Origin: Clavelina lepadiformis
Lineage: Eukaryota > Chordata > Ascidiacea > Aplousobranchia > Clavelinidae
Reading direction: 5' to 3'
Assembly: GCF_947623445.1 (NCBI RefSeq)
Contig: NC_135243.1
Span: forward strand, 8,806,501-8,870,500
Length of the DNA stretch: 64,000 nt
The notes beneath the pieces were generated by a model. It searched no databases and was not told where the DNA came from. It saw only the letters and a list, made by a program, of their open reading frames with translations. The position numbers and the translations under genes were made by a program. This document shows, one piece after another, positions 1 through 13,092 of the stretch (its first letter is position 1; each line of letters opens with the position of its first letter).

Positions 1-694
1 ACAATCATGGCATGAGGTGGCCATTCGCAAGGAATAACTTTCATCCATTATTTTATCAAACATAATCATACTCAAATATTCGTGATGGTATTAACATGTT
101 TTCTCCAAGTTTATTTATGGTGTATGCAGATACATGGTATTCTTTCCGTCATTCGTTTTCGTAGAATCGGCCTATAGCGCAAACCGACACAGCCAGAAAA
201 CATCATTCGACCCTTGGACTTGTCGAAATTGGACATGAGATAAGCAGACAACTTAATCGAAGGTAGTAAACCGTCGTAAAACCCCGAGGCGATCTATTGG
301 CCCTCGCGGAAACAAAACCACAAAATCTCAGCCGCATAGGTTGTGTTTTAATCGTTCTTTTATGTATCATCTTGAACTTACAAAGGAAGTAAAATTCAAG
401 TCTCGCCTTAGGTGAAGTGAACTTTGATCAGCCGCTGACGAAAATTATAAAGGGGACTTAGAAAGGTGGGGCAAGGTCATGCCGACGTAAAATTGTTAAT
501 AATCACTCTTCAATTTAAACACTTCAATTAACTGTTACCCGTAACGTGCGGTTAAGTATGTAAATCTATAGCTTTTCGGATTACTTTAGTAAATGATGCT
601 ATTTCAACTATATTGTGCCTGTACATCTAAAACATACGGTTTTGCGTTACAAGTTATATGTTGAAAATATCAGCTGTCAAGGAAAGGCACGTAT

Positions 695-747
<53 letters not shown>

Positions 748-3700
748 CATGTGTGTGTGTCCAAATACATGATTTCAGGTTGATTTAGGTTATCGACCCA
801 AATTGCAGGATATACATGACAGAAACGTCAAGAAATGTAATCTTGAAAGAAGAACATCCGGAAACCTTGCCTATTTAATAAAATATATTAAACCATCTTG
901 TCGTAAAGACCCACCGCAGATAAATTACCATGGTGCAAAATGTAATTTTCTTCGCACTTACGTAGATTTCTCCATCAGTATATGTTGGGAATCATTTTGT
1001 TGCACTGCTTTCTGAGTACTGAAAATTCAGTGTTACAGATGAAAATATTATGAAGTTATTGAATTTGGAGCCATAACGATAAACATTAATATTTACAACC
1101 TTATAAGCAGATAATGTTTTTGTTTTTTATGATTTACGTTCAAGAAACATGTCATACCGCACACGCCCGATACCGATTCTTGACAAGCACTTTATTAAAC
1201 CATAAATGATAAGCAGAAGTTTGAAGTGTTTCATAAACGCAAAGTATACCTTACAGCAACTTCCACTGCTTTCACAAAATAAACCCAACCGATTAGTCAT
1301 ACATTTGTCCATTGCTTTGCGGCAATGTAGTATACTACAAACTACAAGTTTCAGTGCCTTTCACCAAAACAAAAACCCATAACAGCATATTAGCGTTCAC
1401 AACAATCATATGGTGGAATGGTTTAAAGCATATAATGGTACATTTCTCCTGCGGAAATACGCATATAAAGCACCTTATCATGTTCGTAATACGGACTTCT
1501 TTTACTGTTTGGGATATACAAAGTATAGGGCTCCGCAGGCATTATTGTGATTAATGTGAAAAATATATGTGGATTGTCAGGGTTAGTTGTAAAAAACTAT
1601 AGTTAAAACTAGAGCTAAACTTCTACAGTTTTACGGCATGAAGATCTGACCAACACTACAATACCTTGAGGTAGCTAGGAATATAAATACAACACGCCGC
1701 TTACATGCAGTATACTATCAAAGACATTCCTTTAGAAAAAGGCAGAAAAATAACATCGAAATACTGTCGAAAGTCTTCATGCTATCATAACTTACATCAA
1801 GCATATTGACTGACTGGCCATGACTTATTTCGACCTGACGAAACAAGCCAATGCTTGTAATTAATAACAAAAAAATCAGTGAACCTTTTAAGGTGCTATC
1901 TTTTCATTTTTGAGTCAAAAGCATTAATTTACATAACCCTTATCAAAATCTACTATAGAAGCCAATAAGGTGAGTGCAAACTGTCGTTTGCAAGTAGTTT
2001 TGAAACGAAATCAGATACCCAGGGTCTTTCCTCGTTATAAGCGGATAACGTGCCGCCTGTCAAAGTTTCTACTGCGAATAGGACAGGACGTAATACAATG
2101 CGCAGACTGCTGATGAATTCCGACCGTTTGCGACAGTGCTTGAGCAGTGGGCTAAATGGATCCTTTACCACTCAGCTTGGAAACGAAGACGATCCCATTC
2201 TTTTGAAAACGGTTTCCAAAAATCTGTGTTATATTCCGGAATAATAAGTCATAGGAATATTGGTAATTGATCGGCATCTGTATCTTGCTTTGAACATATC
2301 AGAATATCAAAATTTTAACCTGTACTTTCCCAGGAAAGGACCGTTTGCTTTTTTTAATCGGTTTTTACTGCATCTTATCAACGCTGTCCTTCACTTGTGG
2401 AGAAAATATCAATTGGAGTAACCGAGCAACCGCTAATTGTTATTTCTTCTTTATTTAGAGTTTGGATGATGTCGTTGTGTAACTTCCAGCAGTAAACACT
2501 CGATATGCTGACAGACAAGTAATACATCGAGTTTACGTCAGCTAAATTCTACAAGTTATTCCCAGTGGTGTGTAAAGTGTGTTTTGGCAGTTTGAAGCAG
2601 AAGTTAAGCATCTGATTATCTTTGCAACGCTGTAGGTCTAGCGCCAACACCACATCAGCAATCTTCCCTGCTTTGTAATGCGATATTTTGTATTGTAGTG
2701 CATTGCAGTGTTTTAATATGTGAGATAGATTAGTACAAGATTTTCGGGTAGTTAAATTTAACGTATTTTCATCATTCCGATGACGTACGTTGCAATAAAA
2801 TTTTTACTAAATTTTATAGGGAGCTATTCTTCCTTAGTTTTGGTTAATATAATCGCTAATTGATGATGCACTTCACTTCGAGTAAGCAATATTCTTTAAG
2901 AAATGGTTGAAAACAACAAATTATTATTATCGACGTTTAAAATTGTTTAGGGTTGAAAAGTTCGCACCTATTAATAATTATCAGGAAAGAAAACTTGATG
3001 AACTTGAAAAGCAATTAAAGCCAAAAACCAAAAGTTTTTCCGAAAACTTTGCATCGGACATCCTCGGCGTTTTATTTTATTCATTTTGTGTAAGTGAAGT
3101 AGAATTATTGACCGTACTTTAGTTCTAAAAGCAACGGCATGTAACTTTTATTTGAATGCTCTATAACTGCAATCAATGTAATGGATATTGATTACCAATT
3201 TAAAGTGAAGAAGGTTTCTCGGTTTGTTTGTGTGGTTTTCATAAGTTGTATGACGCAAAAAGCGGCATGAAGTGGTCAAATTTCAAAACTCAAAGATATT
3301 TTTCCAGCAAAAGTATGCTGACAGGAGATTTGGGTTCTTTAAGTCTATATAGTTCATCGATTCTGTCGCGACATTGGATGTGACATGAGTTTCCTTGCCA
3401 ATACGCTTACTGGTAAATACTAGAATCGGCAAATGAATAATTACACGAAGCAGCTGGTTAAATCTTACTCTCTTTAACCTATTGCAAACGCTCATTTTTT
3501 TGAACATTGTTGATTGTCAGCTAATGCTTATGATAAGCATAAAACATAAATTGTTTGTTGTCTATTGGTTAAATATCTCGATTCATTTCAAAAGTTTATA
3601 CACCTGATACGCTTGGATAATTACACCATTTATCACTTAAAGTAGGTAATTGATTGATTGATGTACAGCTGTTTTGATTGTGTTTATTTTTGTCCAAATT

Positions 3701-4916
3701 TTAACGCAGCGTGTTGTCGCATTTTCTAGTGCTATACAAGGTTAACTCAGAAGCGGCCTCCCGCGGTAGCATTTAGTAGCTACAAAGGCATTGGTCACAC
3801 AATAATTGTACGTTGTGCACCATGTACTGCTAAGTCGATTAAGCCTTCGCGATTGCGTTTTATTGCTTTATCTATTTTATAGAATAGAGTAAGTCATTGC
3901 GCAAAGCTTGTTGTATTTACGATAAATCGCTTTCAGTAGGGCAGACCCTGCTGAGCATAGTCTATCATTTATACTGTTTGTTGAAACTCAACATGCACTT
4001 TCCCACGAAAAGAGCTTGTGAGGTCATTAGTTAATTTCGTGGATTTTATAATATTTTGACCTTGTCTGTTCATGTCTATGCTTTTATACCCATAGCAATT
4101 TACCGCTTAAGTGGGAAAACAGCGTGTTTTGATAGATAACCTATACATTTGCAGCACAGCTTAGCTAGGTTTGGAGCCCATAGGAATGTCACCGCGAAAC
4201 AGTCGAATTCTCAGCCCGTTTTATTTGAGCAAGTAACTTTTTCTTCGTCGCATACGTCATCTATACCCAGACTAGATGTCGGGGCATGAGACGACCAGTC
4301 ATTGGGTCATGCAAAACTAAAAATAGATTGGGTCATGTTTTCATAAAATTGGGTCATGTTTTCATCTAAAACTTGCAAGCCATGCCCGTGGAGAGCTTGA
4401 TAGATAAAGCAGTGGGACATAACGCGTTTGTTTCTTTGCGCCACACTCACAAGTCGTAGAGTTTACCAGAATTGAGCGAAAACACACGACGCCGTTTGAC
4501 AGGCAACTAAACTGAAAAGTCAGTTAAAAAACATAAATTTATTTGTCGTACAATGCCATATAGGTACAAATCAGTATTCCTGACGTAAGTAGGAAACATT
4601 TTCCTGAGCTTTTTTTTGGTCGCTTGATGTCATTATGGAAACACAACTGTGACGCTTTGATTAGATTGCATCATCAATATATGCCCAGAATTATAAAATT
4701 AGATTAGATTAAGTCACGAGTCAGAGAATAGTAAATTAACTACATTCGTAAAACATTACCAAAGATATCGACAGCTATCAAAAAGCGTCAGAAACAAGAG
4801 TGTTAAAAATGGCTGTTTCTTGTAGGCTACTACGCACTGGCGTGTTGACAATAAAATTTTTTTGAGCAAATTAAATTTTGGGAAAACTGCTGAGTTTGCA
4901 TTATAAACCTATACGC
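1..4916. other. Gene-poor stretch
   Basis: No coding exon could be supported. It contains a (GT)n tract (697-760) and three short direct copies of ATTGGGTCATG at 4301, 4326 and 4348. The region 1953-2244 is open on both strands (about 60-70 codons each), with no recognised family and no convincing splice context. It may be a chance ORF or an old repeat. Confidence 0.5.
697..760. repeat. (GT)n microsatellite
   Basis: About 24 uninterrupted GT units run from 697 to 744, followed by a TATACAT interruption and five more GT units. Confidence 0.95.
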
Positions 4917-5314
4917 CAGGGATCCTCAAACTTTTTTCGTTGCGACGCCTTTGGAAAAGTTTGCTGGACTTGTGAAGCACTAGCGGTAAGAATCTAATAA
5001 AGACGCGTATTATCAAAGTTGTATTTATTGAAAAAACAAAAAAAGAAATATGATACAACAAAAAATGAATTATGAATTAAAAAGAATGTCATTTAATGTG
5101 ATGTTTGGGCTTGCTTGCTTGCTTTCGCAAAGTTTATCGAATCTTGGGAGAATTCGAATTCATGTGCCAGGAAATAGTCAATTATTGTGTGACGAAATTG
5201 TATATTGTTATGAGTGGATATAAGGTTAGCTACGAATCAGAATTGTTGTGTGACGCTCCTGGAAAATTAAAACGACGCACCAGGGCGTCGCAACGCACAG
5301 TTTGAGAACCACTG
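4917..5314. mobile_element. hAT-type MITE, 398 bp
   Basis: The element begins CAGGGATCCTCAAACT and ends AGTTTGAGAACCACTG, imperfect terminal inverted repeats of the hAT type. It is flanked by an exact 8-bp direct repeat, CTATACGC, at 4909-4916 and 5315-5322, the duplication length expected for hAT insertion. It has no transposase-like reading frame, so it is non-autonomous. Confidence 0.9.
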
Positions 5315-6756
5315 CTATACGCTATAGCAAGTTTTCCTCTTTACCAGAAAACTTATTCAAAGCATACATATAGATTGTAGATTGTTAATACAGTGTTAAA
5401 ATATAGCATCTACCGCAACGTACAGTATTAGTTAAAATATTAGCAAACGTTTATGCGTCTATATCAGTGTTGGCATTAACGTAGGCCGGTGAAAGCCACA
5501 ACAACGACAGTATAACAGTGATTTGTATTTATAGAACCAATCCTTATAAAGTTTGTTAACGGTCCTTGCGTGCTCAAGAAGATTTCAACTATGAAGACTT
5601 CAGCAACCAAAAGATAACCAGTTTTAACTTTTAACCGTTCGATTGTCACTAGGATTTGTTTGGCCGGTAATGAAAAACGTGTAGGTATAAGTTACAATAT
5701 TTTAAGCGTTATTCACCGTATGTTTAGTTTTATACGATGCCATTGTTTATGTCCAAATAAATAAATAGGTCAGGTTTACAAATCAAAATAAGCTTATTCT
5801 ATACATGTTTATAAGTATGCCTACAAGTAAAGGGGCAAAACAAGCAGCGTGAGATAAACATTTATTACATAACAAAAATTTGCAGGTAATAAAGCTAAGC
5901 AATGAAAACGTTGAAAGGATCACTTTGCAATGAATTAATTGATTATATCATACATAACACAAAGCTTCAGCAAGTGTGTGCATTTTTCATAGGTTTTTTT
6001 ACAGTTACAGGTAGGACGCAGTCTAGTTTTCGAACTGCTGCTTACGTTTTGTAGCAGCCTGCACAAAAAACACTTCTAGTGCAGCGGCATAATTTGCGTC
6101 AGTATCACTACAAATATTGATTACTAACCAAAGCTTACTTGTCCGCCTATGTTTCGCTATCAGAATGTTATGGTGGCCGTCAAGTTATAAAGCGTACATT
6201 GCAGCAATCACAATTTCGAAGTCTTTCATGTTGAAAATACTGTGGTAATATGGGGAATTTTGACTTATTCAGCCTATCTGCTTTCTTCTCTCCTTACAAT
6301 TTCTTATACTCTCACTCTCACTCTCTCTCTCATAAAACACAGTAAAAACTAATAAGTGTTCAGAAGAGTTGCGGTTGGGAGCGGCCCAATAAGCTGTTTA
6401 AAAGCAGTGAAAAGTTTACGGCTGGAAAGATAGGTACAGTTACAGTAGATCTTTAGTCAAGCCTGATTAACCGGTTATTGTCCAAATGTAGATTTTGGCA
6501 AATCTTTAACTTTTCGGTTAATCCTTTCTGATTAACCATATCAACTCAAAGAATTATGCGGTTTGTTTGACATTTGTTTACATGTTTTTAAAAGGTTATC
6601 AAGGCATTCAGATTTCTCTGTCACAGAAGGAAGTTGTTTATGGAATAAAGAAACAATTTTTATTGTAAAGTTGGTGTTTAATTGTATAGTTTCAACTAAC
6701 TGAATGCAATTGTTTTTGATTTTAAAGGCATAAGTTTCAGTTAGAAGCCACGAGCT
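5315..6756. other. Intergenic, upstream of the pentraxin gene
   Basis: No gene was recognised. A CT-rich simple repeat lies at about 6308-6331. The last few hundred bases are the presumed 5' flank of the collagen-pentraxin gene; no clear TATA box was seen. Confidence 0.5.
6722..6740 (+). promoter_or_regulatory. Splice acceptor just upstream of the pentraxin ATG
   Basis: A pyrimidine-bearing AAGTTTCAG ends at 6740, 16 bases before the start codon. It could close a 5'-UTR intron or be a spliced-leader trans-splice acceptor, as used by many ascidian genes. The sequence alone cannot tell these apart, and it could also be unused. Confidence 0.35.
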
Positions 6757-9700
6757 ATGAGGATTATACTTCACTTTTTTGCCAGTGCCGTCTGTATTGC
6801 TATTGTTTGTGCACAAGACTCATTCACGTGTGTACGCAATGTTAATTCGTGTAGTCAGTCTGAGGACCAAAGGACCACTTCCGGTCAAGTTCAAAGAGCA
6901 CTCCCTGGTAAACAGGGTCCAGTAGGGATGAAAGGTGAAAAGGGAGATCCTGGGACTCCAGATCAAGAACAAATTAATCGTTTAAAAGGTTTGCCATCAA
7001 AAAGTTGTAGCTTAAAATGTGCATAGTATGATACCTATGCAAATAGGACTTAAGCCAGCTTCTGATTTTCACTGATACTCGAAAAACATATTTAAGTTAG
7101 TTGACATTGTTTTCGTTTTCAGACCGTGTGGCGTTTTTAGAAAAAGAAATACAAGACAAATCAACTGCCAACCAAAGAACAACTGGTAACGTAGAATGAG
7201 TATACTTTTAATTGCACTTGGTAAAATGAGTTTAGTATAAGTTACTCATACTACATAGCAAAATACTTTATAATTAAGATTACTTTATATTGGCATTTTA
7301 TGGCATTTTATTAATTTTTATGGCATTGAATATCAAATAGAGTGGGCTGTAATTGTGGTGTTTTAGATGCAGTATTTTGTAATTAACCAAGGTCCCACAA
7401 ATTTTAAATTGGGTTAAACGCATTGACGATCTTATTGGTAAAATGTATTGTTACAGAAAATGTAAGCCTATAGTTTATTCTTGTTTGTATCTCAGATTGC
7501 CCACTGATCGCCTTTAAGTTTCCTCGTTATCAGCAAATCACTGATTACGTTCGTTATCGTTCCTACTTTCCTGAATTGCCGCAAGCTACTATTTGCGCGT
7601 GGATTGAAAGTACAGAGCCTGCGGCCTCTGTTGTACCAGCTATTATGAGTTATGCTGTTCCGGGTCATACTAACGAATTACTGATTGAAATTGGGAGAGA
7701 CCGAAATTTCCGAATCTTGACAAACGACAGACTACTACGTAAATTTGCGTTATCCAGTTCAAAGTGGCCATACGAAAAGGTGAGCTTGAAATATTATTAA
7801 AAATTCATTCATTTTATTGTTTGTTGTAATTGTTTGGGATGATGTTTGGTCGCAAACGTATTAGAAACAAAGATAATATATGCAACAACTAATGTATGGC
7901 AGAAAATAGTGATAAGTCCTCGCCAAGACAAAAACATGCATTACAGTGGCAGAAGTTTAAAAAAGATGGATTGAAAGTTGGATTGGCCGGGAATTTGCTT
8001 CTTTTCCACGGTCAGGATGAAACCGACCTATTACTTTGGATGATATAAAAACAGCCTAAATTACTAAAATTTATTTCATAGAAGGAACAGAAATCCTGTT
8101 CAGGTAGCCTGCTGCAGTAGCAAATTAAAAAAAACAGGTTGTTTGACCCAGGTCGTTTGTTGAAATGACTAGATGTGCGATGGAACTACAGCATAGCCTT
8201 TGCACTGCCTGATAATTTGATCAGCTTGAGCAAAGTTGCATACAACGACTGTGATGCAGGGCCTAGTATGACTTTAAGGGTGACAAATTTTGTGTGACAA
8301 GCGTTGGTTGTCATAGTTGGGCAGCATCGATACCGTCGGTATTTTAGGAAAAAGATATAGAATCCCTGTACCGGATTATGTTTTTCAAGAAATGTTAGTC
8401 GTTATCTGTCTAAAGTTCCTTTTAAGTAAACCTTAATACCAGGTATTCTGAAAAGCAACATTTTCTACTCAAGAGATAAAACAATTATGTTAGTGTACAT
8501 TAGGGATTATTTAAAATAAAAAATAAGTTATATGATGAAAAGAGTGTGATGCAAAAACAGCCTATAAACAAAAATTAAAATTACAAACTAACTAACTTTT
8601 GGGTATGAAGTAAACCTTTTAGAAAACTAATTGCATCAACTATGCTTCCAGTGCAATTACGACAATTCTGCTTCCAAAAACACACTCAATACATGATGTA
8701 GAGCGAAATCCTTTGGCAATTTAAATTTTCAACTCAAATATTGTCGCCGGTTAAGACTATCTGCTTGTGACTGTAGGCTACTTAGAGTAAAGTGCGTGAA
8801 AAATTGCTGTTATCAGTGCCAAGTGGATTTATTTCGGAAAACTTGTAAATAGGTGCTTAGGGGTGTGAGCTAGAATAGTGGTGAGTTAATTAAAAAAGGT
8901 AAAGTTGAAGAGTGCTTGAAACAAAACAAACAAAATCGTTTGGTCAGTCAACTGCGAGTGCATGTGAGCAAGATGTAAACGTAAGCTGAAAAGGTAAATG
9001 ACTTGAAATTAATGAGTTATTTTAAAGGATTTTATATTGGGCCAACGTGCCCATGGCAACCGAGCTGTGAATTTTTGGATTTATACTATGAAACGGTAGC
9101 TTGCAGCTAACGGTAGGTAGACTATAAGGCATATACTTTAAGCCAGCTTGGTTGGATATGATTTTCAATTTCTGATTTTGTAGTTTTTTTTTATTTTACT
9201 GCACTCTGAACATTTTTGTTAGATCCACTTTTGTGCATTCTACTCACAACCTGCCGGAGTAGCTGGCCTTTTCCTAAACGGTGTCTTACATGGAACTCTA
9301 CTTGTTACACAAAGCGCTGTATCGGGTGGTGGAGATTTAGTATTTGGACAAGATCAAGATGCAGTGAATGCAGGAGGTTTTAACCCCACTCAAGCATTTT
9401 CGTAAGTGTATGTGCACAATTGCATGGGTTGCTATAAAATACAGGGTGCACATGATTTCGTTTTTTACGTTTCTGTTTAGAAAATTGCAAGTTGGTAAAG
9501 TCTCTGTAATGGTATTTTACGCGTTTGTAGTTGAGTTCTGTCTCATGTCCTAGTCATCGATTGAATTTCAACTTTGTGATAAAATCTGATATCTTTTAAT
9601 TTTTTTAAACTTCAAAAGTAACAGTAAGATAATGTTTGGTTCCAGAGGCAACATAACCAATCCTATGATCTGGCCAAGACTATTAACTGCTTCAGAGATA

Positions 9701-9820
9701 AGTGGGATTGTCAGACATTGTGTCTGTCCAAAAGATTACGCAATTGTCATGACCTTGGACAGAGTAGAGCTTCATGGCAATGTTGAGTATTTCATCCCAG
9801 ATGTGTGCCCTACATTGTAA
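6757..9820 (+). CDS. Secreted collagen-like/pentraxin domain protein
   Basis: Five exons: 6757-6988, 7123-7185, 7496-7779, 9223-9401 and 9625-9820, giving 317 residues. All introns are GT-AG with phases 1, 1, 0 and 2. Residues 1-19 are a signal peptide. Six Gly-X-Y triplets near residues 50-67 (GKQGPVGMKGEKGDPGTP) form a minimal collagen-like segment, followed by a short linker. Residues ~99-317 form a pentraxin (CRP/SAP-like) lectin domain with the two expected Cys (132 and 197), a GQDQD calcium-site motif at 235-239 and an MIWPRLLTASEI segment matching the family's C-terminal strand. The usual HxCxSWxS signature reads HFCAFYSQ, so it is divergent. Pentraxins are calcium-dependent, often oligomeric secreted pattern-recognition proteins. 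A role in innate immunity or matrix binding is inferred. The collagen stretch could assist oligomerisation. Intron 3 (7780-9222) holds nothing recognised. Confidence 0.88.
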
Positions 9821-10068
9821 ACGAAGATGCTAAACTCGGAAGAAAGGACCTGATTTCGAAATGATAAAACTTGGCGACACCGATGATTTAATGGAATCTA
9901 TTTCGAAGAAAATTATTGTTCCTTTTTTAACAAAAAACATTCTAAATTTACCTGGTTGATAACGGCCTTGGTTTTTTGGGATTTGTCCGGGTACCGCAAA
10001 GTTGACTCACTCTGAAACATTAATGTATTAAAAGATATGCTTCATCATTGAAATGTAGCTTGTATGTA

Positions 10069-10074
10069 AATAAA
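10069..10074 (+). promoter_or_regulatory. Polyadenylation signal AATAAA
   Basis: A canonical AATAAA lies 249 bases after the pentraxin stop codon. It is the first good candidate for that transcript's 3' end. Confidence 0.55.
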
Positions 10075-11663
10075 CATTCCTTGCTGCAAACCTTGACTTA
10101 ACTACATTTTAAAAAAATGTCAAAATTGCTACACGGCATAAGATTGCTCATACCGTAAGTGGCCCAGCCGCAAGGAGTGCAAGAGTGTAAAGCTCAGGCG
10201 CAGCAACTCCTTTTTTAAAGTAAAATAAACTCAAGGTGGTTAAAATCTTTAAAGTGAGTTTTGTAGAAAATAGCCAGGAAATACAAAAACATCTATAGTT
10301 GATAAGGAGTTATTACCAAACGAGAAGTTGTTTTGTTTGGATGGGTTACACATACCTATACTTGCGTCTTAGGTATACAGATATAGTTCCATATTCTGTT
10401 AAAAGTTAATTTTTTGTTAATTTATTTGTCTTTATTTAGCCTACAAATTGTTCAGTTATCCGCAAGGTGTTGGACAAGACATTTAACCGCGCTTACTCGT
10501 GTGTTGTCTGAGAGTTTATTGAACTTGATTGACATGTTGCCTCAAATGTATTTTTACATCCTAAACTGCTAAAGCTTCCCACTTGATTTAAATAGGTCGT
10601 CTTAAATGATACAATAATTGATCAGCGACGGCTGCTGCGCATTATTATACCTGTACCAGGTATAATTGTTCCCCTTTTTTGTAGGAAAGTGGTGTTCATA
10701 ATGCTAAAACCGGAATTGCAACATAGTTGTAGGAGGCACATTTTAATTTGGTTGGCATCACTATGCCTTCCACTCACGTGCAACAATCTTCCAGCCTGTG
10801 CATGGTATTCTTCCGACAGAAGTGTGGATTTCCTTGCTGTTATCCTTTGCAAGGCAGTGTCAACTTCACTCTTAAACCTTATTATGATACCACTTACACT
10901 CAAACCCTTGAAGAAATCCGTTGCTCTACATTCTACACAATTCTCCAGCCATAGGATAGAATAGAGAGTATACCCACACCCGCCTGGGAAGAAACTGTTG
11001 GATAGATATCCAAGCAAAAACTTTTTACCTATCAGCCGGTTGAACAGTTCAAAAGTCGCATCCATAAATTGAAGAAACGTCGTAAAATATGTCTAATCAA
11101 TAACGCTTGGTTTCTTCAACTAGTCGTCGCTCCTTTCTTCCTAGAGTAACGAGAGCCTACTTTTCAGCTGTTAGCGTAACAGAATTTTTAAATGAATATA
11201 TACAATATGAATAGAGAATGCAGGCATAGGACCTCCTCTAGAGTATACATAGCCTACCCTGGAGTCTGGGTGGTATGAGATACGTGCTTTGATTATATAT
11301 TTCCTTAGAAAGCGTTGCGAACGCTGGAGGGAGGAGCTCAAGCCAATCCGGTATTGGTAACTTTGGTAGAAACAAGAATGTCTTACCAGTTTTGGCGCTG
11401 TCATCTGTAACATTCCTATTCTGAAAATAAAAATAATAAATACCTGCTACTAATCACCCACCAATGGAGACGTATTCCATCCAACACGCTTTAGCTAGCC
11501 TACCACTACAGCTACTACAATACCTAAGCACAGATGGGCATTGAGCGCGCTCCTATTTTAGGGCTATACGCTCGTCGCTCTTTTTTAGCACAAACACCAC
11601 TATGAAAGCACAAAACAGAAAAAAGTTTCATAAAAAAATTAAGTTAAATTGAAAATCTGAATA
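10075..11663. other. Intergenic with an unassigned ORF
   Basis: A 147-codon minus-strand ORF (11065-10622) is the longest open frame here, and the plus strand is also open over much of it. I recognise no domain or family in either reading. It could be a decayed repeat or chance. Nothing else was identified. Confidence 0.35.
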
Positions 11664-12585
11664 CAGTGGGACCTCGTTAATCCGGACCCCGAACAACCGG
11701 AATCCCCGCTATCCGACACAAAACTGCCGGGAACGGATTTCTTCCTATGCATTTTACCCCTTTAATCCGGAAACCCCGCTGTCCGACTCCGACACAAAAG
11801 TTTTGGAACAAATGTGCTAAATCAATAGCAATAAAATCCGATAAACCGGATTATTAACAGTTAAGCGAAAATGATTCACGATTGTCCTAATACACTATGT
11901 ACAGTGGGTAGTTAGTTGACGAAACAATAGCCGATTATCTACGCATAATAACGTTGCGGTCTTTATTCATTCAAAAGTACAGTACTGTACAGCATTACGC
12001 TTTGTAAAAAATTTTAGCCGCACAGCTTTTTAGTCATACTATGAAATACTGTACTGTACAGTATTTTAGAAACGAAAAAATAAATTGTTCATCAACAGTA
12101 ACAAACAACACTTCCGCGGTCGCAAAAAAATACGTACATTACATCGGTTGAGTGCGGCAATCTATTGAAGATATACTGCTGCAACTCAATCGTGCTATCA
12201 GCTTTTGATATCGCATTGCGCTAAGATTGGAAACAGGTCAAAGAAAGTTCAAGACTGCTGGTCCCGCCGGAATGCTTCTCCATGCAAGAGCGGTTGTCAA
12301 ACCGATTTGCGGCCGAATGTTCGTCACTTGGAGAGCATTCGTCTTTAATACGGTGGTTCTGGGGTTCGATACTGGGTCGGATCATGCAAAAAATATAATT
12401 TTATTTTAGTTGCTGTCCAGCCAGAAAGTCGGTACTTAGAATTGGAGTAAGGTGCATACTGCGTTTTGAACACGGTGCTGCATTTGCAAGATTGATTGAT
12501 TTTTTACTTTCCGATAATCCGGATACCCCGCTAAACCGACATTTTTTGACGAAACGAAGTGGTCCGGATTAACGAGGTCTCACTG
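11664..12585. mobile_element. Tigger/pogo-like MITE, 922 bp
   Basis: The left end CAGTGGGACCTCGTTAATCC matches the reverse complement of the right end (CAGTGAGACCTCGTTAATCC), and the match continues into CGGACC. TA dinucleotides flank both ends (11662-11663 and 12586-12587), as for Tc1/mariner-pogo insertion. Subterminal copies of an ATCCGG...CCCCGCT...CCGAC motif occur near both ends. No transposase frame is present. A tRNA-like relic lies inside. Confidence 0.88.
12302..12380 (+). pseudogene. Degenerate tRNA-like sequence
   Basis: The run from AGAGCATTCG through TCTTTAATACG to GGGGTTCGATACTGGG resembles the D-arm end, anticodon arm and T-arm of a tRNA, with a B-box-like GGTTCGA. The 5' CCGATTT can pair with the 3' GGGTCGG allowing G-U wobbles. 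The T stem is disrupted and no proper D stem was found. It is a tRNA-derived relic, possibly a SINE head, and not a working tRNA. Confidence 0.45.
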
Positions 12586-12712
12586 TATTTTTGATTGCTT
12601 TGAGACTAACTGTATGCTGTGAAAAAAGGAAGACTGCTTTGAGTCTAGCTTAAGGCAATTAACAAGTAACCACCTGATGTGACGATGGTTATAATAAGGC
12701 ATATACCGTCGG

Positions 12713-12790
12713 TGTCCAACCTTTTTTGACACAAGATCTACTTTTCAAGGAGCCAATCTCCCCGATCTGCTGGTTCATTGTCAACATTGC
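12713..12790. repeat. hAT-like terminal fragment
   Basis: The segment starting GTGTCCAACCTTTTTTGACA resembles the outer end of hAT elements seen elsewhere in the window. No matching opposite end was located, so it is treated as a fragment. Confidence 0.35.
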
Positions 12791-13092
12791 TAATCCACAC
12801 CCATCGTTTTAATGTTGATATTTGATAAGGATATTTGGAAAATCAAACTTTTTCACGTGTTTCTGAACGTCTACATGCAACTATACGTTCAATAAACTCT
12901 TAAATTTGGTGGGGCCCGCAGTCAGTAAACAGACAACCCGTCTTTGAAAACCAGAGGTAGCTGGTGAAAAACTGGCTGTCACCATGCGGTATGTACAACG
13001 TTATGGCTTACTTTCTCGGTACAAAAAGGGCATATTGTACTTTCATCAGTTATATATTCTAAATACTATATACGGTACTAATGTTGCAGTTA

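Noticed and set aside
9368..9553. ORF across the end of pentraxin exon 4
   Set aside because: It reads a different frame through exon 4 and into the intron; the true exon ends at the GTAAGT at 9402.
10622..11065. 147-codon minus-strand ORF as a gene
   Set aside because: No recognisable domain, no splice partners, and the opposite strand is equally open; reported only as unassigned.
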